This document shows, piece by piece, positions 32,551 through 40,889 of a stretch of DNA of 64,000 nt; the first letter of the stretch is position 1; each line of letters starts with the position of its first letter. Source of the DNA: Aquamicrobium sp. LC103 (lineage in GTDB: Bacteria; Pseudomonadota; Alphaproteobacteria; Rhizobiales; Rhizobiaceae); NCBI RefSeq assembly GCF_001014615.2, contig NZ_LBCQ02000017.1, positions 1-64,000 on the forward strand. The letters are read 5' to 3'. The notes beneath the pieces were generated by a model, which worked only from the letters and a program-made list of their open reading frames with translations, ran no database searches and had not been told where the DNA came from. The translations under genes and the position numbers were made by a program.

Positions 32551-33563
32551 TCTCGCGTCTCGAGGTCGCGCATCTGACCGAAAAGGCAGTCACCGCGAGC
32601 CGTAAGCGCGGGAAACCTGCGGCAGGCCACCATCCCGGACACCTGGAAGCGGATCGGATGAGGTTCTTTCATCGGATGCTCGAACGAATGGATCAAGCCG
32701 GCCAACTGGCCTGCTGAAACTTCGTCTCCGAGGTTTGCCAGCGGCTCGAACAGGCCATTGAAATCCGCATAAACGAAATATTCCCGACCCGGCACTTCCA
32801 TCATTCGCGTGGCTGGTGCCTCCGGAACGGTCCCGTCGTCGCGGATTCCGACGATCTGCAGCAACCTGCGAACACCGGCATCGGCCAGGGACTTGCCCCG
32901 CACGCTCAGCCTGCCACCTCCGCCGAGCTCCGTCGTCAGGACCGGCACGCCCATCGTCTCGGCAGTGGCGGACAACGTCGTCGCGCCTCCACCGCCCCGG
33001 CCGTCGCTGACGTAGCTGAACGGCGCCCCGAAAGCCCTGACCAGTTCGTGCATTGCCTTCTGCCTCCCTGGGTCTTTTGAAGGCCGTATGAGGGCGCAAT
33101 GGACATATTCGAGCGAGCGTCCGCCGGAATGCAGATCGACGACGAGATCGGCCATCGGCAGAAGAACGGTAGAGACGTAATGGGCGATCATCTGGGTCGC
33201 GGAACCGTCTGCGCGGCCGGGGTAGAGACGGTTCAAATTCCCGTCATCCATCGGTGATACCCGCCGTCCTGCGCCGACGGCAGGAGAGTTGAGCGCAGGT
33301 AATATGATGATGCGGCCACGGATCTCCGCCGGCTGGATTGAACGAGCTAGGTCGTGAAGCGCGACCTGTCCTTCATATTCATCTCCATGGCTACCCGCGA
33401 TCAGGACGGCCGTGAGTCCGGTTCCGTTCTTGATGCAAACCACCGGAATGGGAACCCATCCATAGGCGGAGAGGTCTGTCGAAATCGGCAGCCGTAGACA
33501 GTCCGATTGCTTTCCGTCCCGATCGAAGTCGAGTGGCGTCCATATGCGTGTTTGGGAAGTCAT
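32547..33563 (-). CDS. Succinylglutamate desuccinylase/aspartoacylase family deacylase (DoeB-like)
   Basis: A 338-residue zinc deacylase. Zinc ligands are His and Glu in GSHGDEYEG and His in VDLHSGG; a catalytic Glu lies in TTELGGGG. In ectoine degradation DoeB removes acetate from N-acetyl-diaminobutyrate. The start at ATG 33563 is selected because the longer frame only adds shadow of the M24 gene. It lies between the DoeA-like and PLP genes, the same order of chemistry as ectoine breakdown: ring opening, deacylation, then PLP chemistry. Confidence 0.88.
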   Translation of the reverse strand: MTSQTRIWTPLDFDRDGKQSDCLRLPISTDLSAYGWVPIPVVCIKNGTGLTAVLIAGSHGDEYEGQVALHDLARSIQPAEIRGRIIILPALNSPAVGAGRRVSPMDDGNLNRLYPGRADGSATQMIAHYVSTVLLPMADLVVDLHSGGRSLEYVHCALIRPSKDPGRQKAMHELVRAFGAPFSYVSDGRGGGGATTLSATAETMGVPVLTTELGGGGRLSVRGKSLADAGVRRLLQIVGIRDDGTVPEAPATRMMEVPGREYFVYADFNGLFEPLANLGDEVSAGQLAGLIHSFEHPMKEPHPIRFQVSGMVACRRFPALTARGDCLFGQMRDLETRE

Positions 33564-33591
33564 GGATAATGGCCCGGAAACTGCTGCATGC

Positions 33592-34791
33592 CTAAAGAAT
33601 GACGGGGATGCGTTCGGGTGACAGATCGCTGATGAACTCGACGCCATCGGCGCCCACCGCAACGACCTCTTCGAACTGAAAGACTGCTCCATCCCGCTCG
33701 AGCTTCGGCTCGAGGTGCAGGATCATACCGGGCCGGATGACCGTCCTGTCGGACGGCGAAATCGACGGCGGCTCGGTGACATCCAGCCCTCCGCCATGGC
33801 CAATCCGCGAAACGGCGCCATAAACCTTGCCGAGGCCGGCATCGCTCCACAGTCTTTGAAATTCGGCGTGAACATCGCAGCAGATCATGCCGGGTCGTAC
33901 TGAGGATGCAAGCGCGATCGTCAGGTCGCGTATCGCTGTGTAGACCTCCTCCTCCCACCGAAGAGGTGCTCCCGCGCGCGCGGTGCGATTGCGATCAGCG
34001 GGGTACCCGCCATAGGTCGCCCGGAAATCCGTCCAGACGTAGTGTCCTGTCTGAAGGTGACGCGTACCGGGCGGGCGGCAATAGATGAAATCGCCCTTGC
34101 TGAACAGCATCGCGATCGGGTCAGCGCTTTCAGCGCCGTTGGTGTAGATCCGAGCCTGTAACATGCGGCAGAGCTCGAACTCGGTAATGCCGATGCGCGC
34201 TTGCGCAATGGCTTCGTCGAATGCTTCGTTGACGATCGCCAGTGCGATGCCCTTTCGCTCGATCTCCAGCGGGGATTTAACCAACCGTACATGCCACAGC
34301 GTCGACGCCGCGCTTGCAAGACGCCGGTTCGCCGATAGCGACTGCAGCGCCTCGATCAGTTCGAGCGACCCCCGCCCCAACATGTCCTGCCCGTAATCCA
34401 GGGCAATTGTCGGAGTCGAGGTCCCCACGGTGACCTGGACGGCGTCGACCACCATCGCCACGGCCTCCACAAGATAGCCATTGTAGTATCGTGCCACGAA
34501 GCCGCGAGGTCGTGTCTCCACATTCTTACGTTCCGCGAGGCTTCCGATCACGATCAGTTCCCGCGCCGTGACCAGAACGAAAAGCGGCCTCGCCTTGTAG
34601 GCCCACGATAGCGTCTGCAAGTCCGTGACATACTCGACATTCTTCTTGTCGGACAGGACAATAGCATCCAGCCCATCATGCTCCATTCGGGCGCGAAGGC
34701 TCGCCAGCCGCAACCCCAGTTCGGCCAGCGGCACGTCGACGGCGGGAGCCGGAGGAAGCACGATCGAGCCAGAGGTCCGGCGAACGCTCAC
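33592..34791 (-). CDS. M24 family hydrolase, ectoine hydrolase (DoeA)-like
   Basis: A 399-residue creatinase/aminopeptidase-fold hydrolase. The N-terminal domain contains IVLSDKKNVEYVTDLQ. The C-terminal pita-bread domain keeps Asp in VWTDFRATYGGYPADRN (two positions), His in GHGGGLDVTEPPS, Glu in LHLEPKLE and Glu in FQFEEVVAV. DoeA hydrolyses the ectoine ring. It overlaps the GntR gene by four bases and precedes the DoeB-like gene by 28, so these are coupled. It could open ectoine or another cyclic or amidated amino acid. Confidence 0.85.
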   Translation of the reverse strand: MSVRRTSGSIVLPPAPAVDVPLAELGLRLASLRARMEHDGLDAIVLSDKKNVEYVTDLQTLSWAYKARPLFVLVTARELIVIGSLAERKNVETRPRGFVARYYNGYLVEAVAMVVDAVQVTVGTSTPTIALDYGQDMLGRGSLELIEALQSLSANRRLASAASTLWHVRLVKSPLEIERKGIALAIVNEAFDEAIAQARIGITEFELCRMLQARIYTNGAESADPIAMLFSKGDFIYCRPPGTRHLQTGHYVWTDFRATYGGYPADRNRTARAGAPLRWEEEVYTAIRDLTIALASSVRPGMICCDVHAEFQRLWSDAGLGKVYGAVSRIGHGGGLDVTEPPSISPSDRTVIRPGMILHLEPKLERDGAVFQFEEVVAVGADGVEFISDLSPERIPVIL

Positions 34792-35546
34792 GCTTCCCGC
34801 TCCCCGAAAGCCTGCTTACCTACAGGAAGCGTTACGGAACAAGCCAGCCTGTCGAAGGGCGACTCCACGAGACCTACCACGGAAATATCCGGTCTCGTCG
34901 TCTTCTGGTGATACAGCCGGCGAAGCATCGGATACCCGCTCGGGATCGAAAAGGCTTGCTGTGCGGGAACGGAAGCCGGCGCGGCGTCGATGATGAGGTG
35001 AATGTCTGTCAAACCCACGCCGTGGTTCTGCAAGGCGTCCGTGACGAGGCAATTGCTGAACTCCTCGACGATCTCATCGGGCATATCCGTCGAGACATAT
35101 GTCGCGTCATACATGACGGGCATACCGTCAGCGTAGACGATCTTGCGCACGCACAACTTAAGCGCATCGGAGTGATCGAATGACAGCAAGGCAGGATCAA
35201 CGATCTTCTCCCTCGTGATAGACAGAAGGTCCACCGTTAGCTTGAGACCGCGTCGGCGCGCATCCTCGGTGGAAGACATACCTACGCTGAGTTCGCGAAG
35301 GAAACGGCGCTGCTGTTTCACAAAGGTGCCTTTGCCCGCTACTGCCGTCAAAACTCCGAATGATTGCAGGTCGCGCAGCGCACGCTTCACGGTGATGGCG
35401 CTGACGCCGAACTCCTCGCTGAGCTGAGCCGCGGAAGGGATCGCTTCTCCCTCGATGTAAAGTCCCGCCGCAATGCGCCGTCGGATTTCCTCCCGCACGC
35501 CCTCGTGCAGCGAACTTCCGTTCAGCAGCACTTCGTTACCCGCCAT
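34788..35546 (-). CDS. GntR family regulator, HutC/UTRA type
   Basis: A 252-residue regulator. The N-terminal GntR winged HTH reads SLHEGVREEIRRRIAAGL and SAAQLSEEFGVSAITVKRAL. The C-terminal UTRA ligand domain contains MPVMYDATYVSTDMPD. ATG 35546 is chosen with GGAG about ten bases upstream; a longer open frame would include the divergent operator. Ectoine loci usually use the MocR/GntR protein EnuR, so a HutC-type regulator here is different. It probably binds the palindrome at 35614-35637. Confidence 0.88.
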   Translation of the reverse strand: MAGNEVLLNGSSLHEGVREEIRRRIAAGLYIEGEAIPSAAQLSEEFGVSAITVKRALRDLQSFGVLTAVAGKGTFVKQQRRFLRELSVGMSSTEDARRRGLKLTVDLLSITREKIVDPALLSFDHSDALKLCVRKIVYADGMPVMYDATYVSTDMPDEIVEEFSNCLVTDALQNHGVGLTDIHLIIDAAPASVPAQQAFSIPSGYPMLRRLYHQKTTRPDISVVGLVESPFDRLACSVTLPVGKQAFGEREA

Positions 35547-35610
35547 CCTGATTTCGCTCCGCTCTTCCAGCCCTCTTTTTTTCAACGATCCGTACCGCAG
35601 TCGAGGGTTA

Positions 35611-35638
35611 TTGACATACCTGGTATACCTAGTATGTT
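35611..35638 (+). promoter_or_regulatory. Promoter overlapped by a GntR-type palindrome
   Basis: A 24-base near-palindrome (35614-35637) has outer arms ACATAC and GTATGT around the core GGTATACC. It overlaps a likely promoter with -35 TTGACA (35611-35616) and -10 TATGTT (35633-35638), 16 bases apart, facing the binding-protein gene. A repressor bound here would block transcription of the importer, and probably of the divergent catabolic genes. Confidence 0.65.
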
Positions 35639-35669
35639 CGGGCGACGCTGTCAACTCTTGGAGGGGTTC

Positions 35670-36560
35670 ATGCAAACCAGAATGAAGAACGCGAAGCGCG
35701 CACTGATCTCGGGCTTTATCGCATACGCAATGCTGGCTGCGACTACAGTCCAGAGCGAGGCGGAAAGCACACGTGAAAATATTTTCTCATCGGGAAAGAT
35801 AACTATCGGCATCCACAATCAGGCGCCGTGGGGATTCCGCGGTCCCGATGGCGAAGCCACGGGATTCCATCCGGACCTGATCCGTTCTGCTTTCAAGCCA
35901 CTCGGCGTAACCGAGATAGAGTTCATCATTTCCGATTTTGGCGCACTCATCCCCGGCCTGCTCGCTCAACGCATAGACGTGGTCGCATCGGGTCTGGCCG
36001 TCACCCCCGCCCGCTGCGAGCAGGTTGCGTTCAGCGAGCCGGATCTGGCGATCGGCGATGCGTTGATCGTCAAGGAGGGCAATCCTCACAATCTCCACAG
36101 CTACGCGGATATCTCTGCTAATCCAAATGTCCTCATCGGCGGCTCACGTGGCAGCGCCAACATGGGCAATGCAATAGCCTCCGGCATCCCCACCCCCCAA
36201 ATACAGCAGTTCCAGAATACCGAAGCATCCGTCTCGGCCATCATGGCAGGGCGTGTTCAGGCGGTGACCTTCTCGACCGCAACGGTGGTGTCGGTCCTCT
36301 CGGACCCGAAGATCACGGGGTTGGAGCGGGCCACGCCTTTCCAAGGCTTTGTGAAACCTAACGGTCTTCCGGCCGCCAACTACGCCGCGATCGCCTTTCG
36401 CAAGAACGATCTGGATCTGAGGGATGCCTATAACGAAAGGCTTGCCGCGCTGAAGGCCGACGGCACGCTCACGGCCATCATGGAGAAATACGGCTTCACC
36501 ACCGAAGAAGAAGCACCGGATTTCATCGTGACCGCGAAGCTCTGTTCGGGCGAACAATAA
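35670..36560 (+). CDS. EhuB-like amino-acid/ectoine ABC substrate-binding protein
   Basis: A 296-residue periplasmic binding protein (SBP_bac_3) with a signal peptide ending near VQSEAES. It shares the EhuB-type run: FGALIPGLLAQRIDVVASGL, VTPARCEQVAFSEP, VKEGNPHNLHSY and a C-terminal Cys in AKLCSG. ATG 35670 is preceded by GGAGG; a longer open frame reads through the operator. First of four importer genes, divergent from the GntR/DoeA/DoeB/PLP genes. The ligand may be ectoine or a related cyclic or acylated diamino acid. Confidence 0.88.
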   Translation: MQTRMKNAKRALISGFIAYAMLAATTVQSEAESTRENIFSSGKITIGIHNQAPWGFRGPDGEATGFHPDLIRSAFKPLGVTEIEFIISDFGALIPGLLAQRIDVVASGLAVTPARCEQVAFSEPDLAIGDALIVKEGNPHNLHSYADISANPNVLIGGSRGSANMGNAIASGIPTPQIQQFQNTEASVSAIMAGRVQAVTFSTATVVSVLSDPKITGLERATPFQGFVKPNGLPAANYAAIAFRKNDLDLRDAYNERLAALKADGTLTAIMEKYGFTTEEEAPDFIVTAKLCSGEQ

Positions 36561-36580
36561 CAGGCTGGAGACTGCATACC

Positions 36581-37240
36581 GTGAGCCTGTTGGAAATCAT
36601 CGCGGGCATCTTCGAGGGGTTTCGCGTAACCGCGACCGTCACGGCGCTCGGTCTTCTATACGCGATTCCGTTCGCATTCGTCGCCGGCGTGCTGCAGCAT
36701 TTCCTCCCGGGTGTTCGCAGGGTGTTGGTAACGACCGTTATCGAGTTCTGGCGCAGTTCGCCGGTCATCGTACTGCTGTTCGTCTTCTACTACAGCCTGC
36801 CTGCCTTCGGCGTCCGCATGTCGGCCATGACGGTAGCCTCGCTGGTGCTCGGTCTCAACATCGGCGGTTACGGCAGCCAGGCCGTCCGCGCAGCGTTGCA
36901 GGCCCTGCCGCATGGCCAGGTGGAAGCGGGATTGGCGCTCGGACTACAACGCTGGACGATCCTTCTTTTGATAGAGCTGCCACAAGCTCTGAGGTCGATG
37001 GTGCCAACCTTCATGAATCAGCTCATCCAACTCATCAAAGGCACAGCGCTCGTCTCCCTGATTACGCTGACTGACATGACCTACCGGGCGAAGGAGCTGG
37101 CACAGGTGGAATACAACCCCGTCGGGATCTACTCAGGGTTGCTCATCGCCTACCTGATCATCTGCTATCCGGTCACCGTCCTGGGCCGCTCCATCGAGCA
37201 GCGCGCCAGCTACGCAGAAAGCAAGCATCGTGAATTTTGA
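36581..37240 (+). CDS. EhuC-like amino-acid ABC permease
   Basis: A 219-residue permease of the HisM/EhuC family with about five membrane segments. The EAA loop reads QVEAGLALGLQRWTILLLIELPQALR and ends in KGTALVSLITLTDM. The start is GTG 36581, 20 bases after the binding-protein gene. It overlaps the second permease by 11 bases, and the two should form a heterodimeric channel. Confidence 0.9.
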   Translation: MSLLEIIAGIFEGFRVTATVTALGLLYAIPFAFVAGVLQHFLPGVRRVLVTTVIEFWRSSPVIVLLFVFYYSLPAFGVRMSAMTVASLVLGLNIGGYGSQAVRAALQALPHGQVEAGLALGLQRWTILLLIELPQALRSMVPTFMNQLIQLIKGTALVSLITLTDMTYRAKELAQVEYNPVGIYSGLLIAYLIICYPVTVLGRSIEQRASYAESKHREF

Positions 37241-37889
37241 TCTCGAGTTCGCCATATCGACGGCACCGCTTATCCTATCTGCGTTCTTCACGACGATCTG
37301 GGTTACGGTCGTCAGTTCGATCGGCGCCGCTCTTCTCGGTTTCACCTGGGAAATCCTGCGCCGCCTCAATCGCCCGCTGCGCTCTCTAATGCGGTTCGTA
37401 ATCGACGCCATCCGCTCCACGCCGCTGCTGGTCCAGATCTATTTTCTCTACTTTGTTCTGCCCTATTACGGCGTCACGCTTCCCGCCCTCGTGGTAGGGG
37501 TCTTTGCTCTAAGCATCTACTATTCCGGATATCTGGCCGAAGTGTTCAAGGCGGGCATCGACGCAATCGATTCCGGCCAGTTCGAAGCTGCCAAGGCGCT
37601 CGGAATTGGAAGAGCAGATACGATCTTCCTCGTCATCCTTCCCCAGATGCTGCGCAACATCGCCGCTCCGATGGGCAACTATTTCATCTCGCTTCTCAAG
37701 GCCACGCCCTACCTCGCCGTCATCGCAGTGCCCGAAATGTTCGGCAGCGCCCTCGATATTGCTTCCGAAACCTTCCGCTACGCCGAGCCCGTCCTCGTCG
37801 CCGGCCTGATCTTTCTCGCGCTGGCGGTGGCGATCGCGCAGGCCGTGAAAGGTCTCGAACAGCGGCTTCTGGCATCGAGCAAACGATAG
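37230..37889 (+). CDS. EhuD-like amino-acid ABC permease
   Basis: A 219-residue partner permease. Membrane segments flank the EAA loop FEAAKALGIGRADTIFLVILPQML, followed by KATPYLAVIAVPEMFGSA. The start is GTG 37230, inside the preceding gene (11-base overlap), indicating translational coupling. It forms the transmembrane pair with the preceding permease. Confidence 0.9.
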   Translation: MNFDLEFAISTAPLILSAFFTTIWVTVVSSIGAALLGFTWEILRRLNRPLRSLMRFVIDAIRSTPLLVQIYFLYFVLPYYGVTLPALVVGVFALSIYYSGYLAEVFKAGIDAIDSGQFEAAKALGIGRADTIFLVILPQMLRNIAAPMGNYFISLLKATPYLAVIAVPEMFGSALDIASETFRYAEPVLVAGLIFLALAVAIAQAVKGLEQRLLASSKR

Positions 37890-37917
37890 AATGCAACCAT
37901 GACCTTCGGGACGCGAA

Positions 37918-38664
37918 ATGATTGAGAATCTGACCGGGACTGTCGAAATCACCGACCTCGACAAATGGTACGGAGACTTCCATGCGCTCAGGCGGATTTC
38001 CCTGTCGGTCGCGGATGGAGAAAGAATCGTCATCTGCGGCCCCTCCGGTTCGGGCAAGTCGACACTCATTCGCTGCGTCAACCAGCTTGAAACGCATCAG
38101 AAGGGAAAAGTGTCAGTCGGCGGGCTCGAACTGAAACCCGGGGCAGGCAACCTCGCGCCGATCCGCCGTCAAATCGGCATGGTATTCCAGCAGTTCAACC
38201 TGTTCCCTCACCTTAGTGTTCTCGGGAACTGCACACTGGCGCTGACCCGTGCCAAGAAGATGCCGCGCACTGAAGCTGAAGCATTGGCGATGGAAAACCT
38301 GGAGAAGGTGCGCATTCCCGATCAGGCGCGTAAGTATCCTGCACAGCTCTCTGGGGGGCAGCAACAACGCGTTGCGATCGCCCGTGCGCTCTGCATGCAG
38401 CCGAAAGTCATGCTCTTCGATGAGCCCACGTCGGCGCTCGATCCGGAGATGATCAAGGAAGTGCTGGATGTGATGTCGGCGCTGGCGAAGGACGGCATGA
38501 CCATGATCTGCGTCACACATGAAATGGGCTTCGCTCGAGAGGTCGCGGATCGTATCGTCTTCATGGACGAAGGCATGGTCATTGAGGAGGCCACGCCGGA
38601 TGTGTTCTTCAGCAACCCACGGAACGACCGAACCAAGAAATTCCTAAGCCAAATCCTTCATTAA
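37918..38664 (+). CDS. EhuA-like amino-acid ABC ATPase
   Basis: A 248-residue polar-amino-acid importer ATPase. Walker A is [13 protein letters not shown], the Q-loop FQQFNLFPH, the signature LSGGQQQR, Walker [13 protein letters not shown], and the switch His lies in [13 protein letters not shown]. Last gene of the four-gene importer operon, 28 bases after the permeases. Confidence 0.92.
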   Translation: MIENLTGTVEITDLDKWYGDFHALRRISLSVADGERIVICGPSGSGKSTLIRCVNQLETHQKGKVSVGGLELKPGAGNLAPIRRQIGMVFQQFNLFPHLSVLGNCTLALTRAKKMPRTEAEALAMENLEKVRIPDQARKYPAQLSGGQQQRVAIARALCMQPKVMLFDEPTSALDPEMIKEVLDVMSALAKDGMTMICVTHEMGFAREVADRIVFMDEGMVIEEATPDVFFSNPRNDRTKKFLSQILH

Positions 38665-38988
38665 GGAGATCCTCGAGCACGCTCGTGCCATGTGTTACCG
38701 ACATCCGCGCGAGCTACTCAAAATCGGGAACACGGCCGGAGCCCATCGTTAGTCATACCGCCATAGAGACGTCCGGGGCCAAGAGCAGTCGGTCTGCTTG
38801 CAGAAACTGCAGGGTCCGGAAAAGCTTGCCAGCATGGCTCCCGCATCGCGGCGCATTCTCGTCCAGACCGGAACCGCGAAGAGCATTGTTTCGAACGGCA
38901 TGATTTCGTGATTCGACGTTTTAGCTGGACATGGGATAATTATGTTGATATCAACGTAATTATCAAACCGACCACCACGGAGGAGACC
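38665..38988. promoter_or_regulatory. 324-base gap with a 28-base near-perfect palindrome
   Basis: The only clear element is the palindrome at 38936-38963: outer arms ATAATTA and TAATTAT around the perfect core GTTGATATCAAC, with one mismatched pair. It ends 25 bases before the VOC gene start. MarR-type repressors often bind TTGATATCAA-like sites; the regulator here is unknown. The rest of the gap shows no gene. Confidence 0.65.
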
Positions 38989-39372
38989 ATGTTCAAGGAT
39001 TGCAATTCCTCGGCCATCGTTGCCGTATCCGACATCGCGCGTGCGCGGCGCTTTTATTCGGACGTGCTTGGCCTTGATCTGGTCGAAGATGAAATGGACG
39101 AGGTGATGGTGTTTCGCACCGGCAAGACGCATCTCGTCGTCTACCGTTCGGACACAGCGGGAACGAATCGCGCCAACGCCGTGGTCTGGGATGTCGGGGA
39201 CGGGATCGATGCGATCGTCGCCGACCTTGCCGCGAAGGGGGTCGTCTTCGAGCACTATCCCGAAATCGGGGAGTTCCGCGACAATATCCATCATGCCCAA
39301 GGCATGAAGCTCGTCTGGTTCGAAGACCCGGACGGCAACATCCTGCACATCAACCAGATGCCCGGCGACTGA
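38989..39372 (+). CDS. VOC (glyoxalase-fold) protein
   Basis: A 127-residue single vicinal-oxygen-chelate protein with two beta-alpha-beta-beta-beta modules: IVAVSDIARARRFYSDVLGL in the first and VWFEDPDGNILHINQMP in the second, with the Glu/His metal positions of glyoxalase/bleomycin-resistance proteins. AGGAG precedes the ATG. First gene of a five-gene run, directly behind the 28-base palindrome. Likely handles a reactive electrophile or sequesters a toxic compound. Confidence 0.87.
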   Translation: MFKDCNSSAIVAVSDIARARRFYSDVLGLDLVEDEMDEVMVFRTGKTHLVVYRSDTAGTNRANAVVWDVGDGIDAIVADLAAKGVVFEHYPEIGEFRDNIHHAQGMKLVWFEDPDGNILHINQMPGD

Positions 39373-39398
39373 CATCGCCGAAAGAGAGGAGCAGTCTC

Positions 39399-40115
39399 AT
39401 GAATGCCATCGTTTCCGACCGGAAGCCTGTAAGGATCACCGCCTATGACTGGGTGCCGGGTTTCGCGCAGGGGCTGGTCCGCGATCTACGGTTACGCTGG
39501 GCACTTGAGGAGGCGGGGCTGTCCTACGAGGTCGAACTCGTGCCGCAAGGCACGCAGGCCCACGGGCACAACATGTCCCGTCAGCCCTTTGGCCAGATAC
39601 CGACGCTGACGGCCGACTCCGGGACCATGTTTGAGTCCGGGGCTTGCGTGTGGCGCATTGCCGAGGCGAGCGAAATCCTCCTGCCGAAGGACAAGGCCGA
39701 GCGCGACCAGTGCCTGTCCTGGATGTTCGCCGCGCTGAACACGGTGGAGCCGCCGCTGAGCATGATGGCGACACTTTTCTTTTTCGAGCAGGAGCCGCGG
39801 CATTTCGGCATAGCGGATGCCGGCGCGGTGGCGACGATCCGGCCTGCCGCACGGGACGGCGCCGTCCTGCGATTGAAGCAACTCGCCGATGTGCTCGGCA
39901 AGCGGCAGTATCTGGTCGCGGACCGCTTCACGGTCGCAGACCTGATCATGGTGACGGTTCTGCGCATCGCCGACAGCTTCGAACTCCTCGACGACCAGCC
40001 AGATCTTCGCGATTACGTCTCTCTGCATGCCGACCGCCCTGCGTTTCGGAGAGCGCTCGAGGGGCAACTGGCGCCGTTCCGGGAGAACGCGGCGAAATAC
40101 GAAAAAAAGGGCTGA
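39399..40115 (+). CDS. Glutathione S-transferase family protein
   Basis: A 238-residue GST. The thioredoxin-fold half (residues 12-90) includes LRLRWALEEAGLSYEVELV and FGQIPTLTADSGTMFESGA with the cis-Pro and Ser-Gly glutathione-site residues. The C-terminal helical domain includes YLVADRFTVADLIMVTVL, the N-capping motif. It follows the VOC gene by 26 bases. Conjugation of glutathione to an electrophile would fit the surrounding VOC genes. Confidence 0.87.
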   Translation: MNAIVSDRKPVRITAYDWVPGFAQGLVRDLRLRWALEEAGLSYEVELVPQGTQAHGHNMSRQPFGQIPTLTADSGTMFESGACVWRIAEASEILLPKDKAERDQCLSWMFAALNTVEPPLSMMATLFFFEQEPRHFGIADAGAVATIRPAARDGAVLRLKQLADVLGKRQYLVADRFTVADLIMVTVLRIADSFELLDDQPDLRDYVSLHADRPAFRRALEGQLAPFRENAAKYEKKG

Positions 40116-40162
40116 CGCGTCTTCCGACCATTCGTGCCCGACAGACTCTCAAGGAGATTACC

Positions 40163-40885
40163 ATGCCCTTCATCGAAGGATTCGTAACCGCCATCCCCAC
40201 CGCCAACCGCGAGGCCTTTCTAGATCATACGAGGAAGGCGGTACGCTTCTTCCAGGAATTCGGCGCGGGCCGGATCGTGGACGCATGGGGCAACGACGTG
40301 CCGAAAGGCGAGACGACCGACTTCTACCGCGCCGTCGAGGCGAGGGACGACGAGGCGATCGGCTTCGGCTGGATCGAATATGCCGACCGCGCGATACGCG
40401 ATACGGCGTCGGAAAAGATGATGAACGACCCGCGTATGGCCGAGATCGGCGAGATGCCCTTCGACGGCCAACGCATGATCTTCGGCGGTTTCGAGCCGGT
40501 CGTCGATCAGGGCGAAGGCGGCAAGGCCGGCTATGTGGAAGGCTTCGTCGGCGCGGTGCCGACCGCCAACAAGGAAAAGTTCATCACACACGCCGAAAAG
40601 GCCGCACCGCTCTTCCTGCGCGAGGGCGCGCTGCGCGTGGTCGAGTGCTGGGGCGCGGACGTGCCCGAGGGCAAGGTCACGGATTTCTACCGCTCGGTGA
40701 AGGCCAGGGACGATGAAACCATCATCTTCTCGTGGGTAGAATGGCCGGACAAGACGACCCGCGACGCGGGACAGGCGAGGCTCTTCGCGGAGATGGAAGC
40801 GCATATGAAAGACAACCCGATGCCCTTCGACGGCAAGCGGATGATCTTCGGCGGCTTCGAGATCGTCAACGACGCCAGGGGATAA
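40163..40885 (+). CDS. Tandem duplicated DUF1428 protein
   Basis: A 240-residue protein built of two copies of DUF1428 (normally about 115-120 residues alone). Copy 1 begins GFVTAIPTANREAFLDH and ends MPFDGQRMIFGGFEPV. Copy 2 begins GFVGAVPTANKEKFITH and ends MPFDGKRMIFGGFEIV. Each has the VxxWGxDVPxGxxTDFYR block. The fold is a ferredoxin-like dimeric alpha/beta barrel; the function of the family is unknown. GGAG precedes the ATG at 40163. The fusion encodes the dimer in one chain. Confidence 0.87.
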   Translation: MPFIEGFVTAIPTANREAFLDHTRKAVRFFQEFGAGRIVDAWGNDVPKGETTDFYRAVEARDDEAIGFGWIEYADRAIRDTASEKMMNDPRMAEIGEMPFDGQRMIFGGFEPVVDQGEGGKAGYVEGFVGAVPTANKEKFITHAEKAAPLFLREGALRVVECWGADVPEGKVTDFYRSVKARDDETIIFSWVEWPDKTTRDAGQARLFAEMEAHMKDNPMPFDGKRMIFGGFEIVNDARG

Positions 40886-40889
40886 GACA

